This document shows positions 41,016-50,091 of a stretch of DNA of 64,000 nucleotides, piece by piece. The translations under genes and the position numbers were made by a program. This stretch comes from Segetibacter sp. (GTDB taxonomy: Bacteria > Bacteroidota > Bacteroidia > Chitinophagales > Chitinophagaceae). Where the stretch lies: the NCBI GenBank assembly GCA_028288485.1, contig JAQBNO010000088.1, forward strand, positions 1 to 64,000, in the 5' to 3' direction. The notes beneath the pieces are model-generated. The model had not been told where the DNA came from. It worked only from the letters and a program-made list of their open reading frames with translations, and did not search any database. Within the stretch, counting starts at the first letter, position 1; each line of letters opens with the position of its first letter.

Positions 41016-41963
41016 ATGAAATTTCACAAAGCCTTTTTCTTTTTATTAATGGTCTTAGCTGCATCACCATTAGTGGCGCAGGTGAACAACGACAGTGTTC
41101 ACCTTTTTTGTTATTTTAAAAATAATGGAGAAGACGGGCTCCACTATGCCTACAGCCAAGACGGCTACAACTGGAAAACGCTGTTTAATGACAGCTCCGT
41201 GTTAGCTCCTACGGTTAGTAAAGACAAGCTGATGCGTGATCCCTGTATAATCAAGGGTGGCGACGGCAAGTACCATATGGTGTGGACTGTAAGCTGGAAC
41301 GACCGGGGTATCGGCTATGCCTCTTCCGACGATCTGTTGCATTGGTCGGAGCAAAGGTTTTTACCGGTAATGCAGCATGAAGACTCCGCCAGGAATACAT
41401 GGGCACCTGAAGTTACTTATGATGGCAAGAAAAAATATATGATCTATTGGGCGACGACAATTTACGGCCGCTTTCCTTCAAATGATACTGCCGCCGAAAG
41501 TAAATACAATCATCGCATCTATTACGTAACTACTAAAGATTTTAAGAAATTCAGTAAAACGAAGCTGCTGTACGACCCTGCTTTTAGTGTTATAGATGCT
41601 ACCATTTTGAAAGATAACAAGCGGTATGTGATGTTTTTAAAAAATGAAACCCGATACCCTGTTGAAAAGAATATTCGCGTAGCCTATGCCGATAAAATTA
41701 CTGGCCCGTATACTGCAGCCGGCCCGGCAGTTACTGGAAAATACTGGGCAGAAGGCCCGACAGCAATAAAGATAGATGGAAGCTGGATAGTATATTTCGA
41801 TAAATACCGCGATCATCAATATGGTGCAGTTACTTCGAGTGACCTGGTAAAATGGACCGATATTTCAGATAAGGTTCATTTTCCAAAAGGTACCCGTCAT
41901 GGAAGTGTATTTACGGTTACAAGAGCAGAGTTTGAAAAGTTAACGGGAGGTAGGCAGCATTAG
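41016..41963 (+). CDS. Secreted GH43-like glycoside hydrolase
   Basis: A 315-residue five-bladed propeller enzyme with signal peptide (to SPLVAQ). The three acidic active-site positions of GH43 are seen: D75 in LMRDPCIIK, D194 in SVIDATIL and E246 in WAEGPTAIK; GIGYASSDDLLHWSEQ and WAPEVTYDGKKKYMIYWATT fit the same family. GH43 enzymes are mainly arabinofuranosidases, xylosidases or galactosidases; the subfamily cannot be fixed here. It has its own predicted promoter and no PUL-type genes beside it. Confidence 0.85.
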   Translation: MKFHKAFFFLLMVLAASPLVAQVNNDSVHLFCYFKNNGEDGLHYAYSQDGYNWKTLFNDSSVLAPTVSKDKLMRDPCIIKGGDGKYHMVWTVSWNDRGIGYASSDDLLHWSEQRFLPVMQHEDSARNTWAPEVTYDGKKKYMIYWATTIYGRFPSNDTAAESKYNHRIYYVTTKDFKKFSKTKLLYDPAFSVIDATILKDNKRYVMFLKNETRYPVEKNIRVAYADKITGPYTAAGPAVTGKYWAEGPTAIKIDGSWIVYFDKYRDHQYGAVTSSDLVKWTDISDKVHFPKGTRHGSVFTVTRAEFEKLTGGRQH

Positions 41964-42029
41964 CCGATTACATCTTCTCATTTGGGATGTGAAAAAATCT
42001 GGAGGTTGAAGAGTTGCACAACTGTATAG

Positions 42030-42095
42030 AGTACACGCTGTGCGACGCAACGGCGGCTGCCATAAAAAACCGAAGCCGGGTCCCAAAAAAGAAAT
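42030..42095 (-). repeat. Intergenic repeat copy, reverse, diverged
   Basis: GCGACGCAACGGCGGCTGCC, then AACCGAAGCCGGGTCCCAAA, the mirror of the TTTTGGxxCCGGC start of other copies. Convergent gap. Confidence 0.5.
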
Positions 42096-42115
42096 GAAAT
42101 TACCACAGACACATA

Positions 42116-43147
42116 TTAAGCACTAAACGCATTCCAACCCTGTGCTGTCAACTTATGTGTACTACCACCTTTTGTGATGATATGAACGCCTTCCTCAATT
42201 TCTGTAATGTAACCAATCACCGACACCTGTTCGTTTAAAACCAGCTTGTCGTGATCGGACTGCGGAACCGTAAAAACAAGTTCATAATCTTCTCCCCCAC
42301 TTAATGCGCACGCTGTAGGATCGAGTTCGAGTTTATAGGCGTACTGTTTTGCATCATCATTAATGGGAATTTTCTCTTCGTATAAAAAGCAGCCGACATT
42401 ACTTTGTTTACATATGTGTAAGATCTCGCTACTTAAGCCGTCGCTTACATCCATCATACTGGTCGGTTGAATTCCTGCACTTTCAAAAAAGTCGATAATA
42501 TCTTTTCGTGCTTCAGGCTTCAGTAACCGTCCGACAATATATTGTTCGTTTTCGAGATCCGGCTGTATCTCGGGGTGTTCAAGGTAAATCTTCTTTTCTC
42601 TCTCCAGCAAAGTCAGTCCTAAAAATGCTCCCCCAAGATCGCCGCTTACACAAATAAGGTCACCTTTTTTTGCGCCGCTTCTTTTTACAATCTTTTCAGG
42701 TGTTATTTCACCAATTGCTGTTACACTAATGATAAATCCTTTCTGAGAAGAACTGGTGTCTCCTCCAATCAGGTCGACGTTGTACTTTTCGCATGCGGCG
42801 TATACGCCTTCGTAAAATTCAGAAAGCGCCTCAACACTAAAGCGGTTACTGAACGCGATGTTCAGGGTAATGTGTGTAGGCGTGGCGTTCATAGCATATA
42901 GATCGCTCAGGTTAACGATCACGCTTTTGTAGCCAAGGTGTTTTAAAGGCGTGTACATCAGGTCGAAGTGGATTCCTTCGACAAGCATATCGGATGTTAT
43001 GACTGTTTGCTTACCGAAATGATCGATCACTGCGGCATCATCACCAATACTTAGTATCGTTGATGCATTTTGAATTTCAAAGTTTTTGGTCAGGTGTTCT
43101 ATTAATCCAAACTCGCCAAGCGAAGATATTTCGGTTCTGGTAGTCAT
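42116..43147 (-). CDS. thiL: Thiamine-monophosphate kinase
   Basis: Makes thiamine diphosphate from the monophosphate with ATP. The 343-residue protein shows the PurM/ThiL fold: FGLIEHLTKNF, SIGDDAAVIDHFGK, TSDMLVEGIHFDLMY, VNLSDLYAMNATP, LIGGDTSSSQKG, VSGDLGGAFLGLTLL, MMDVSDGLSSEI and SGGEDYELVFTV. Full length. No other thiamine gene is adjacent; the upstream inositol-monophosphatase-family gene on the same strand is 91 bp away with an inverted repeat between. Confidence 0.95.
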   Translation of the reverse strand: MTTRTEISSLGEFGLIEHLTKNFEIQNASTILSIGDDAAVIDHFGKQTVITSDMLVEGIHFDLMYTPLKHLGYKSVIVNLSDLYAMNATPTHITLNIAFSNRFSVEALSEFYEGVYAACEKYNVDLIGGDTSSSQKGFIISVTAIGEITPEKIVKRSGAKKGDLICVSGDLGGAFLGLTLLEREKKIYLEHPEIQPDLENEQYIVGRLLKPEARKDIIDFFESAGIQPTSMMDVSDGLSSEILHICKQSNVGCFLYEEKIPINDDAKQYAYKLELDPTACALSGGEDYELVFTVPQSDHDKLVLNEQVSVIGYITEIEEGVHIITKGGSTHKLTAQGWNAFSA

Positions 43148-43167
43148 AATTAAACGTAGGTTTTTAA

Positions 43168-43223
43168 GTGAAACGTCAAACTTGAAGCTAAGCCTGAAGT
43201 TAGTTGGAGTTTTGACGTTTCAC
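43168..43223. repeat. Inverted repeat between the suhB-like gene and thiL
   Basis: GTGAAACGTCAAA (43168-43180) and its exact complement (43211-43223), 13 perfect pairs and a 30-base loop, followed on the plus strand by GTTTTT. The same 13-mer occurs singly at 20946-20958. Confidence 0.65.
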
Positions 43224-43238
43224 GTTTTTGACAGGTGA

Positions 43239-44027
43239 TTATAGCACAATGGGTTTCCATTTTCCGTTAATTGCCAAAAGCAGATCTTCATGAATTTTGC
43301 CGTTAGTAGCCAAAAGATTTGGTTGGTAAAGAGAATAGTAGTCGCCTTTAAAATCGGTTACTTTTCCTCCTGCTTCTTCTACAATTAAAAACCCGGCTGC
43401 ACTGTCCCATGCATTCAGGTTGTGTTCGTAAAATCCGTCAAACCTGCCTGCTGCAACCCAGCACAGGTCTATTGCACCACTACCGAGTCTCCTAACCGGG
43501 ATATTTGCCCGTATCAGTGTTTCAAAAACCTCGAGTGGGCCGTTAGGCACGTCGAGGTACGAATAAGGAAAACCTGTAACGAGGCAGCTTCTTGTCAAGT
43601 CGGCTTTATCGCTAACCTGTATTTTTTTGTCGTTTAGCGTAGCGCCCGAGCCTCTTTCTGAAAAGAAAAACTCGTTTATGAAGGGGTTATATACTGCACC
43701 CAGTATCATTTTCCCATCTTGCTCAATGCCTATGCTTACACAACAGATTGGTATGCCATTAGCAAAATTTACGGTACCATCGATCGGGTCGATGATCCAT
43801 TTAATATTGCTGCTGCTTTTTAATTCACCCGTTTCTTCACTGAGAATAAAATGATCCGGATATTCACTTTTTATCACTTCGAAGATGGCCTTTTCAGATT
43901 CTATGTCAGCCTGCGTGACCAGATCGTTGATATTGGATTTGCTGCTCACAGTAAAAGTTCCGTTGAAATACTGTTGTAAAACCCGTGCTCCGGCAAATGT
44001 TGCGTTTATGAGTGTCTGTTTTAACAT
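43239..44027 (-). CDS. suhB: Inositol-monophosphatase-family phosphatase
   Basis: A 262-residue magnesium-dependent phosphatase. Metal and substrate residues: SEETGE (residue about 58), WIIDPIDGTVNFANGIP, and NAWDSAAGFLIVEEAGGKVTDF near the C-terminus. Such proteins hydrolyse inositol-1-phosphate or related sugar phosphates; some are CysQ- or HisN-like, but the WIIDPIDGTVNF form best fits the IMPase/SuhB branch. Full length, and the first gene of a possible two-gene transcript with thiL. Confidence 0.88.
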   Translation of the reverse strand: MLKQTLINATFAGARVLQQYFNGTFTVSSKSNINDLVTQADIESEKAIFEVIKSEYPDHFILSEETGELKSSSNIKWIIDPIDGTVNFANGIPICCVSIGIEQDGKMILGAVYNPFINEFFFSERGSGATLNDKKIQVSDKADLTRSCLVTGFPYSYLDVPNGPLEVFETLIRANIPVRRLGSGAIDLCWVAAGRFDGFYEHNLNAWDSAAGFLIVEEAGGKVTDFKGDYYSLYQPNLLATNGKIHEDLLLAINGKWKPIVL

Positions 44028-44309
44028 TTTGCAAATATACTACCTGCTGCAACAACGTAATTTATTGATGCTACCGATGGAAGAGTAATTACGACAATAA
44101 ATAATACCTGCAGACAACAGGAGCGTATTTGAACGACTATTTATAAGTGAAAAACTGTAATCGGCTGCAGCACCGTAAAATCATATTAAAAAGTTATAAA
44201 CTGTTGGAAGCCAAACAACAACGTGGGCACAATCGTTTTATGTTATGGTTACACAATTTCTTTTCATTTTAATGTAGTTTCGTACACTTTTTATAAATCT
44301 ACCTTTTGC

Positions 44310-45842
44310 ATGGCCATATTCGATATTAAAATACCCTCTCGTTTGGCAAAAGCTTTACGGCTACCGGAGAATAATCTTCGGTACCAGCAGGGTAAGGTAT
44401 TGAAGAGACTCCTGAAAAAGGCGAGGTTCACCGAGTTCGGCCAAACATTCAGGTTCGACGAAATTTTATTAAGTAAGAACCCCTCTAAGAAATTCCAGGA
44501 ATTGGTGCCTGTTTTTGATTACAATAAAATATATAAAGACTGGTGGCACCGCACACTGGAAAATAAACCAGACGTTTGCTGGCCTGGCAGGATAAAATAC
44601 TATGCACTCAGCAGTGGTACCAGCGAAGCAGCCAGTAAATACATCCCTATCACAAATGATCTTCTGAGGGGAAACAAGATGGCGATGATAAAGCACTTGC
44701 TTACGTTACGGCACTATCATAGTCTTCCTGTAAAATCGATTGGCAAGGGTTGGTTGACAATCGGTGGAAGCACGCAATTAAAAAAGGAGCAGGGTTATTA
44801 TGCTGGTGACCTGAGTGGAATTACTCAAAAGAAAGCGCCTTTTTGGTTCCAGCCTTTTTACAAGCCCGGAAAAAAAATTGCCCGTAACCGGGACTGGGAT
44901 AAAAAAATTAATGAAATAGTTGAGAAGGCACCGCAATGGGATATTGGTTTTATTGTAGGAGTTCCTGCGTGGATACAGCTTACGATGGAAAAAATAATTG
45001 AAAGATACCAGCTTCACACTATTCATGATATGTGGCCAAATCTTGCATTTTTTGTACATGGCGGTGTGGCATTTGAACCGTATAGAAAAGGTTTTGAAAA
45101 ACTGCTGGCAAAACCACTCATATATATAGAAACGTATTTGGCGAGCGAGGGCTTCATCGCCTACCAGGATTCACAATACTCGAAAGGAATGAGGCTCGTT
45201 ACCTCGCAACATATCTTTTTGGAGTTTATTCCATTCAACGAAAAGAACTTTGATACCGATGGTAATGTGAGCGAAAAGCCGGAGGTTTTGATGTTGCATG
45301 AAGTAGAAGAAGATAAGAATTACGCACTGCTGCTTAGCACCAGCGCGGGAACGTGGCGGTACCTTATTGGCGATACTGTAAAGTTTGTAAATAAGGAGCG
45401 CGCCGAAATCATTATAACAGGCCGTACAAAACATTTTTTAAGCCTTGTTGGCGAACACCTTAGTGTTGACAATATGAACCAGGCGATCAGGCAAGTCAGC
45501 CAGGAAATGAACATTTCGATCCCGGAGTTTACTGTTGCCGGAGTTCCTTTCGATAGCTTTTTTGCTCACCATTGGTATGTTGCCTGCGACGATGGAGTTG
45601 ATAAAGAAGTACTTAGAAGAAAGATAGATGAAAAGTTAATGCAACTAAACGACGATTATGCAATCGAAAGAACAAGTGCCCTTAAGGAAGTTTTCGTTGA
45701 TGTTCTTACAGAGGCCGATTTTATGGAATTTATGCGGCAAAAAGGAAAAATCGGGGGCCAGCACAAGTTTCCGCGGGTATTAAAGGGCCAAATGCTCGAC
45801 GACTGGCAAAGATTTTTGAAAAGTAAAATGGAATCTAACTAA
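44310..45842 (+). CDS. GH3 auxin-responsive-promoter-family acyl-adenylating enzyme
   Basis: The ATG at 44310 gives 510 residues; the frame is open upstream without natural start signals. The three acyl-adenylate motifs of GH3 proteins are visible: YALSSGTSEAASKYIP (SSGTS), YIETYLASEGFIAYQ and STSAGTWRYLIGDTVKFV. GH3 proteins activate a carboxylic acid with ATP and couple it to an amine, usually an amino acid. In bacteria the substrates are mostly unknown. A LysE-family exporter gene follows 20 bp later on the same strand, so the two probably form an operon, with the exporter moving a conjugate or amino acid. Confidence 0.9.
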   Translation: MAIFDIKIPSRLAKALRLPENNLRYQQGKVLKRLLKKARFTEFGQTFRFDEILLSKNPSKKFQELVPVFDYNKIYKDWWHRTLENKPDVCWPGRIKYYALSSGTSEAASKYIPITNDLLRGNKMAMIKHLLTLRHYHSLPVKSIGKGWLTIGGSTQLKKEQGYYAGDLSGITQKKAPFWFQPFYKPGKKIARNRDWDKKINEIVEKAPQWDIGFIVGVPAWIQLTMEKIIERYQLHTIHDMWPNLAFFVHGGVAFEPYRKGFEKLLAKPLIYIETYLASEGFIAYQDSQYSKGMRLVTSQHIFLEFIPFNEKNFDTDGNVSEKPEVLMLHEVEEDKNYALLLSTSAGTWRYLIGDTVKFVNKERAEIIITGRTKHFLSLVGEHLSVDNMNQAIRQVSQEMNISIPEFTVAGVPFDSFFAHHWYVACDDGVDKEVLRRKIDEKLMQLNDDYAIERTSALKEVFVDVLTEADFMEFMRQKGKIGGQHKFPRVLKGQMLDDWQRFLKSKMESN

Positions 45843-45862
45843 TAGATCAGCAATATATTAAT

Positions 45863-46501
45863 ATGTTTATCTCGGCACTATTAAAAGGGTTGGCTTTAGG
45901 ATTCCTGCTGGCTATTTCAGTAGGGCCAATCATTTTTGCCATTATTAAGCAAAGTATCAATAACGGGCACAAAGGCGGCTTTGCTTTTATTGGCGGTGTT
46001 TCTGCCAGCGACATAACCATCGTTGTAATCAGCAGCCTTTTTACCGAGATGTTCGAAAACCTGCTTGAATACAAGAATGAAATCGGAATTGGAGGAAGTG
46101 TTTTGCTGATTGCATTGGGTGTATATGTAACTTTTTTTAAGAAGATTAAAGTAAACCCAAAAGGGATACAGATTATCAGGATCGAGACACACCAGTATAT
46201 TAAAATTTTCTTGTCGGGGTATTTTATGAATATCTTAAATCCCGGCGTAATAGGCTTTTGGTTGCTTGCTTCTACTTCCCTGCTTGCCCATCCCGGAAAT
46301 TATCGCTTCATAGTATATGTTACCTGCCTCATCGTTGTCGCGCTTACTGATATAATTAAGGTAATGGCTGCAGGCCGTATTCGTGAAAAGTTGACGCCTC
46401 ATAACATTCACATTATTAACCGGATTAGCGGAATGATATTGATCGGTTTTGGTATAGCATTAATTTGGGGTATCCTCGAATTCTCCGAAAAGCTGGGGTA
46501 A
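45863..46501 (+). CDS. LysE/RhtB-family exporter
   Basis: A 212-residue inner-membrane protein with about six helices. FISALLKGLALGFLLAISVGPIIFAIIKQSINNGHKGGFAFIGGVSASD is the LysE/RhtB signature at the N-terminus, with FLSGYFMNILNPGVIGFWL after helix 3. The family exports amino acids and related small molecules. It begins 20 bp after the GH3 acyl-adenylase gene, so it is likely in the same operon; the exported molecule may be the conjugate the GH3 enzyme makes or its amino-acid substrate. Confidence 0.88.
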   Translation: MFISALLKGLALGFLLAISVGPIIFAIIKQSINNGHKGGFAFIGGVSASDITIVVISSLFTEMFENLLEYKNEIGIGGSVLLIALGVYVTFFKKIKVNPKGIQIIRIETHQYIKIFLSGYFMNILNPGVIGFWLLASTSLLAHPGNYRFIVYVTCLIVVALTDIIKVMAAGRIREKLTPHNIHIINRISGMILIGFGIALIWGILEFSEKLG

Positions 46502-46504
46502 GGG

Positions 46505-46700
46505 TTATTGTACCGGTATTTCGTTTTTATCGCGTCATCGTTGTCCGAATGTATCATCCATCCGGTAGCGATCCATCCAATAGTGCCCAGTACCCTGATC
46601 GAAGCAAATTCTTTTGTAGTGTCTTTCATTCCCTTTGGTGACGCGCAATCACTTCATCTAAAAAACCGTTGGGCAGCTTTAGTCTTTATTGCAAATCTTT
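46505..46700 (+). repeat. Gene-free stretch with a repeat fragment
   Basis: TTATTGTACCGGTATTTCGT followed by GCGTCATCGTTGTCCG is a diverged repeat start. The rest of the 398-bp gap to mtgA (46560-46899) is AT-rich with no gene, repeat or terminator I can support. Confidence 0.45.
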
Positions 46701-46899
46701 AATAAACATTCAATAGCTTCTGCAATTCCCCACAGAGATAAATCACATTTTGGGAATAAGAATTGCCTGTCTTTTTTTATGTGAGTAATTAACCCGGTCG
46801 CTTACCTCGTTTGTTTTAATGTGGGTAAAAAATAGAAAGATCCATACAATACTTTCTCTCGTTTAGACTATAGAATATTAACTTGCCGCATATTTTTCC

Positions 46900-47625
46900 A
46901 TGACTGTAAAAGACCTTTTTAAAAGATTATTCGGTAGAGTACTGAAGTGGTTCCTTTGGGCATTTCTTCTTTCGAACCTGTATCTGGTACTTTGCAAATG
47001 GATGATGCCTCCTGTTACGCTTACACAGTTAGGTAGCTTTTTTGGAGGTTATGGACTAAAAAGAGATTATATAGATAAAGATGAGATGGCCCCCGCAGCA
47101 ATGCTGGCTGCTATGGCCAGCGAAGACCAGCTTTTCCCTGATCATGGAGGATTCGACTGGAAATCTATTCAGAAAAGCATCCAGGGAAATCCCAGGAAGA
47201 AGAATAAGGTAGCAGGAGCAGGCGCAAGTACCATTAGCCAGCAGGTAGCCAAAAACGTTTTTTTATGGCAGGGAAGTGGGGTAGGTCGTTACCTAAGAAA
47301 GCTGCCAGAAGTATATTTTACGAAAATGATTGAATGGGTGTGGGGCAAAGAAAGAATATTGGAAGTTTACATGAACATAGCTGAGATGGGTGAAGGTATT
47401 TTTGGAATCCAGGCGGCAGCAGAAGCGTATTTTGGAAAACCTGCTATTAAGCTAAGCCGCCCCGAAGCAGCCATGATTATTGCTTGCCTTCCCAGTCCAA
47501 AAAGGTTTACGGTTAAGCCAATGAGCAAATGGGTAAGGTGGAAATACCCAAGAATCCTGAACCAAATGAGGTATATCGAAGATGACCCGGATATTCAGAA
47601 GCTCGTTTATACTAAAGTCAACTAA
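46900..47625 (+). CDS. mtgA: Monofunctional peptidoglycan glycosyltransferase
   Basis: Polymerises lipid II into glycan strands at the outer face of the inner membrane. The 241-residue protein has one N-terminal membrane helix (WFLWAFLLSNLYLVL) and the GT51 domain: AMLAAMASEDQLFPDHGGFDW (catalytic Glu), GASTISQQVAKNVFLW, ERILEVYMNIAEMGEGIFGIQAAAEAYFGK and RPEAAMIIACLPSP. There is no transpeptidase domain. Its stop overlaps the end of the convergent nadR-like gene by 8 bp. Confidence 0.95.
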   Translation: MTVKDLFKRLFGRVLKWFLWAFLLSNLYLVLCKWMMPPVTLTQLGSFFGGYGLKRDYIDKDEMAPAAMLAAMASEDQLFPDHGGFDWKSIQKSIQGNPRKKNKVAGAGASTISQQVAKNVFLWQGSGVGRYLRKLPEVYFTKMIEWVWGKERILEVYMNIAEMGEGIFGIQAAAEAYFGKPAIKLSRPEAAMIIACLPSPKRFTVKPMSKWVRWKYPRILNQMRYIEDDPDIQKLVYTKVN

Positions 47626-48184
47626 ATATTATTGTATCGATTGCTGTTACTGCAGCCTTCAACCGCTCTTCATTACTTCCGCTAATATTTACCCAGCGAA
47701 CCTGCTGGTTAATAAGTATATCCTTGTAAATATGGTACAATTCCTCCCGGCTTTTTAAGTCGGGATACTCGCGTAATTCATCTTTTACCCACGGCAAATC
47801 GATGTTGCATAAAAGGTATAGATCACAGGTGCTCTCGACTATCTTATCTAAGATGAACTGGTGACATTTACCAAAAACATATTCGCACCACACTTTCATT
47901 ACATACATATCTGTATCAACAAACAAAAGGGGGTGGTGATTTTTATTTTTGTTCAATTGCCACTTTTCGATCACCTTATTTACATATTCATCTTCTAAAG
48001 CAAGTTGGCCTTTTGCAATAACCAGAAGGTCGTCGTAAGTATAATTCGTTCCATGAGTTATTAAATATTCTCTTGCGAATTCGCCGCACCAGGTTGCGTC
48101 GTAATGTTTTGCCAGTAGCTCACATAAAGTACTTTTACCGGTACTTTCGGGTCCTATGATGACTATTTTTTTAACTTGTTGCAT
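47618..48184 (-). CDS. nadR: NadR-like ribosylnicotinamide kinase (AAA_28 ATPase)
   Basis: The ATG at 48184 gives 188 residues and leaves a 14-bp overlap with pnuC. P loop IIGPESTGKSTLCELLAKHY, then WCGEFAREYLITHGTNYTYDDL and LLFVDTDMYVMKVWCEYVFG, as in the C-terminal kinase domain of NadR. It phosphorylates nicotinamide riboside to NMN after uptake; the adenylyltransferase and repressor domains of full NadR are missing, so NAD would be completed by another enzyme. Coupling with PnuC directly supports the role. Confidence 0.88.
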   Translation of the reverse strand: MQQVKKIVIIGPESTGKSTLCELLAKHYDATWCGEFAREYLITHGTNYTYDDLLVIAKGQLALEDEYVNKVIEKWQLNKNKNHHPLLFVDTDMYVMKVWCEYVFGKCHQFILDKIVESTCDLYLLCNIDLPWVKDELREYPDLKSREELYHIYKDILINQQVRWVNISGSNEERLKAAVTAIDTIIFS

Positions 48185-48800
48185 ACTTTGCTTTTCTGTG
48201 CCATGTAACCAAACCCGCAAAGGCCATAACTAATAAAACCAAAAACTGGAAGCTGGTAAAAACATATCCCTTAATAAAATACAAAGGAATGGATGCGGTA
48301 TTGGTGATGATCCACCAGATCCAACTTTCTACCTTCTTCCTGGCCATTAGCAACATGCCGGTATAAGCACTTGCCGACGCAAAAGCATCTGCAGCAGGAA
48401 TGGCACCGGGGGCAAAGTCCTGTTTCAAATAAGACAACGCAAAAAATATACTGAGATATAAAGTTGTGAAAAATAACAGGTGTAAGCCCCATTCTTTAAG
48501 GGTACTGTGTTTAATAACTAAAATTGTTTGATGGTGTTCATCTTTTTTAGACCACAAAACCCAACCGTAAATGCTCATGATCGTGTAAAAAATATTTACA
48601 CTGGCCTCGCCAAACAGCTGCCCTTTAATGCTGAGATAAATATAGATCACTGTATTGATAATGCCAGTAGGATAAACCCAGATATTCTCCTTTCTCGAAA
48701 ACCAAACACTCACAATACCCATCATAACCGCTATAAATTCCAGTGCTCCAGTTTGTTGTAACCCGGTTACGAATTGCCGGTAGATTTCTGTTAGGTTCAA
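48171..48800 (-). CDS. pnuC: PnuC family nicotinamide riboside transporter
   Basis: A 209-residue membrane protein with about seven helices. GIVSVWFSRKENIWVYPTGIINTVIYIYLSIKGQLFGEASVNIFYTIMSIYGW is the PnuC signature, and ESWIWWIITNTASIPLYFIKGY contains the WxxWxxxN substrate motif in the later helices. It takes up nicotinamide riboside by facilitated diffusion, trapped by phosphorylation by the overlapping nadR-like kinase. Bacteroidota also have PnuT-type thiamine forms, but the kinase partner here argues for nicotinamide riboside. Confidence 0.92.
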   Translation of the reverse strand: MNLTEIYRQFVTGLQQTGALEFIAVMMGIVSVWFSRKENIWVYPTGIINTVIYIYLSIKGQLFGEASVNIFYTIMSIYGWVLWSKKDEHHQTILVIKHSTLKEWGLHLLFFTTLYLSIFFALSYLKQDFAPGAIPAADAFASASAYTGMLLMARKKVESWIWWIITNTASIPLYFIKGYVFTSFQFLVLLVMAFAGLVTWHRKAKYATS

Positions 48801-49141
48801 TCTTGCATTTTTGTAAAGATATAATTTGAAAGAAATATTAATGGACCTGAGATTTCAGGATTGCGGCTTGCGCGTTCGTTTGCACAATTAAAGCCTTTGA
48901 ACGAGTATGACTTCTATATCTTTCCATAATAAGGCAAGGGATAAAATGTTTGTTTTTATCCGCTGCATTTTAAAAAAAAGGTAAATTGAAAATCGCCGTG
49001 TACAAGTCTGTGACATCACCAAAGGGATCCATTCAAACAACTATGTTGGCATAAAAAACAATTGTCGGCAACATAAAAATTCCTCCTGTTAAAGTAAAAC
49101 CTTTCCGACTTACTAAGGCCCTTCTTTGCAAAAGCTACTCT
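48801..49141. other. Gene-free stretch before fabG
   Basis: A 341-bp AT-rich gap with no supported gene. Around 49009-49080 GTGACATCACCAAAGGGATC and ACAACTATGTTGGCATAAAA resemble worn reverse-orientation repeat pieces; the first part also resembles bases at 21061-21100. No terminator is clear. Confidence 0.4.
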
Positions 49142-49891
49142 TTAGATATTTAAACCCCCGCAAACACTTATTACCTGCCCGGTTACATAACTACTCATAT
49201 CGCTGGCGAGGTACAAGGTTGTATCGGCAATTTCTTCGGCCTTTCCAAAACGGCCTAATGGTATTTTTTGCAAGAAGTCCTTTGAAGCTTCTCCTTCTTT
49301 CAGGTAGTGTGTCATGTCTGTTTCCACGAAACCGGGAGCAATTGCGTTACATCGTATGTTGCGGCTTCCGAGTTCATGAGCCATCGATTTTGTAAAACCT
49401 ATTATACCGGCTTTTGAAGCAGCGTAACTACTTTGCCCGGCGTTACCTCTCATCCCGATTATCGAACTCATGTTTACAATGCTGCCTTTTCTCGCCTTCA
49501 TCATTGGTCTTATGACCTGCTTTGTCATGTTGTAAACACTCTTCAGGTTAATATTCATTACATCGTCCCATTGTTCCGGCGTCATTCTTAAAAGCAGGTT
49601 GTCTTTGCTAATGCCTGCATTGTTTACACAAACATCAATGGTTCCAAATTCTTTCACAGCATCACTTACCATTGTTTCACATTCGGAATATACGCCGGCA
49701 TTACTTTTATAGGCCTTTGCTTTTACGCCGAGTGCCTGCAGTTTTTCTTCGAGTGCTTTGGCTTTTTCATCGCTGCTTACATAGGTAAAGGCGATGTTTG
49801 CACCGTGTTCTGCTAATTTTAAAGCGATAGCCTCACCAATACCACGGCTCGCACCTGTAACAATAACAACTTTTCCGTCAAGTAATTTCAT
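49142..49891 (-). CDS. fabG: 3-oxoacyl-ACP reductase FabG
   Basis: A 249-residue short-chain dehydrogenase for the first reduction step in fatty-acid elongation. Cofactor motif VTGASRGIGEAIALKL at residues 11-26, NNAGISKDNLLLRMTPEQWD, the catalytic tetrad Ser in NMSSIIGMRGNAGQSSYAASKAG with Tyr and Lys, and PGFVETDMT. It fits the FabG family in length and in the NLLLRM motif. It is a single-gene unit with no fab neighbours. Confidence 0.93.
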   Translation of the reverse strand: MKLLDGKVVIVTGASRGIGEAIALKLAEHGANIAFTYVSSDEKAKALEEKLQALGVKAKAYKSNAGVYSECETMVSDAVKEFGTIDVCVNNAGISKDNLLLRMTPEQWDDVMNINLKSVYNMTKQVIRPMMKARKGSIVNMSSIIGMRGNAGQSSYAASKAGIIGFTKSMAHELGSRNIRCNAIAPGFVETDMTHYLKEGEASKDFLQKIPLGRFGKAEEIADTTLYLASDMSSYVTGQVISVCGGLNI

Positions 49892-50091
49892 AATGGTAGA
49901 ATTGATTTCAAAAACTGAGCAAAAGTACTATCAAACGTAATCGGTAGAATAATTTTATAAAGGGGATTGGGAATATTATTTAGCGCATTAAGAAGGTAAT
50001 CTATAATTATCTTCTTTGCACAAAGCGGGCTAACAGCTTGCAAAATCAGATATGCGGTTATACAACCTTCTAAAGAGCAGGTATGGCCCAA

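Noticed and set aside
46508-46702. 64-codon plus-strand frame between the LysE and mtgA genes
   Set aside because: Begins in a repeat fragment, has no recognisable domain and no start signals.
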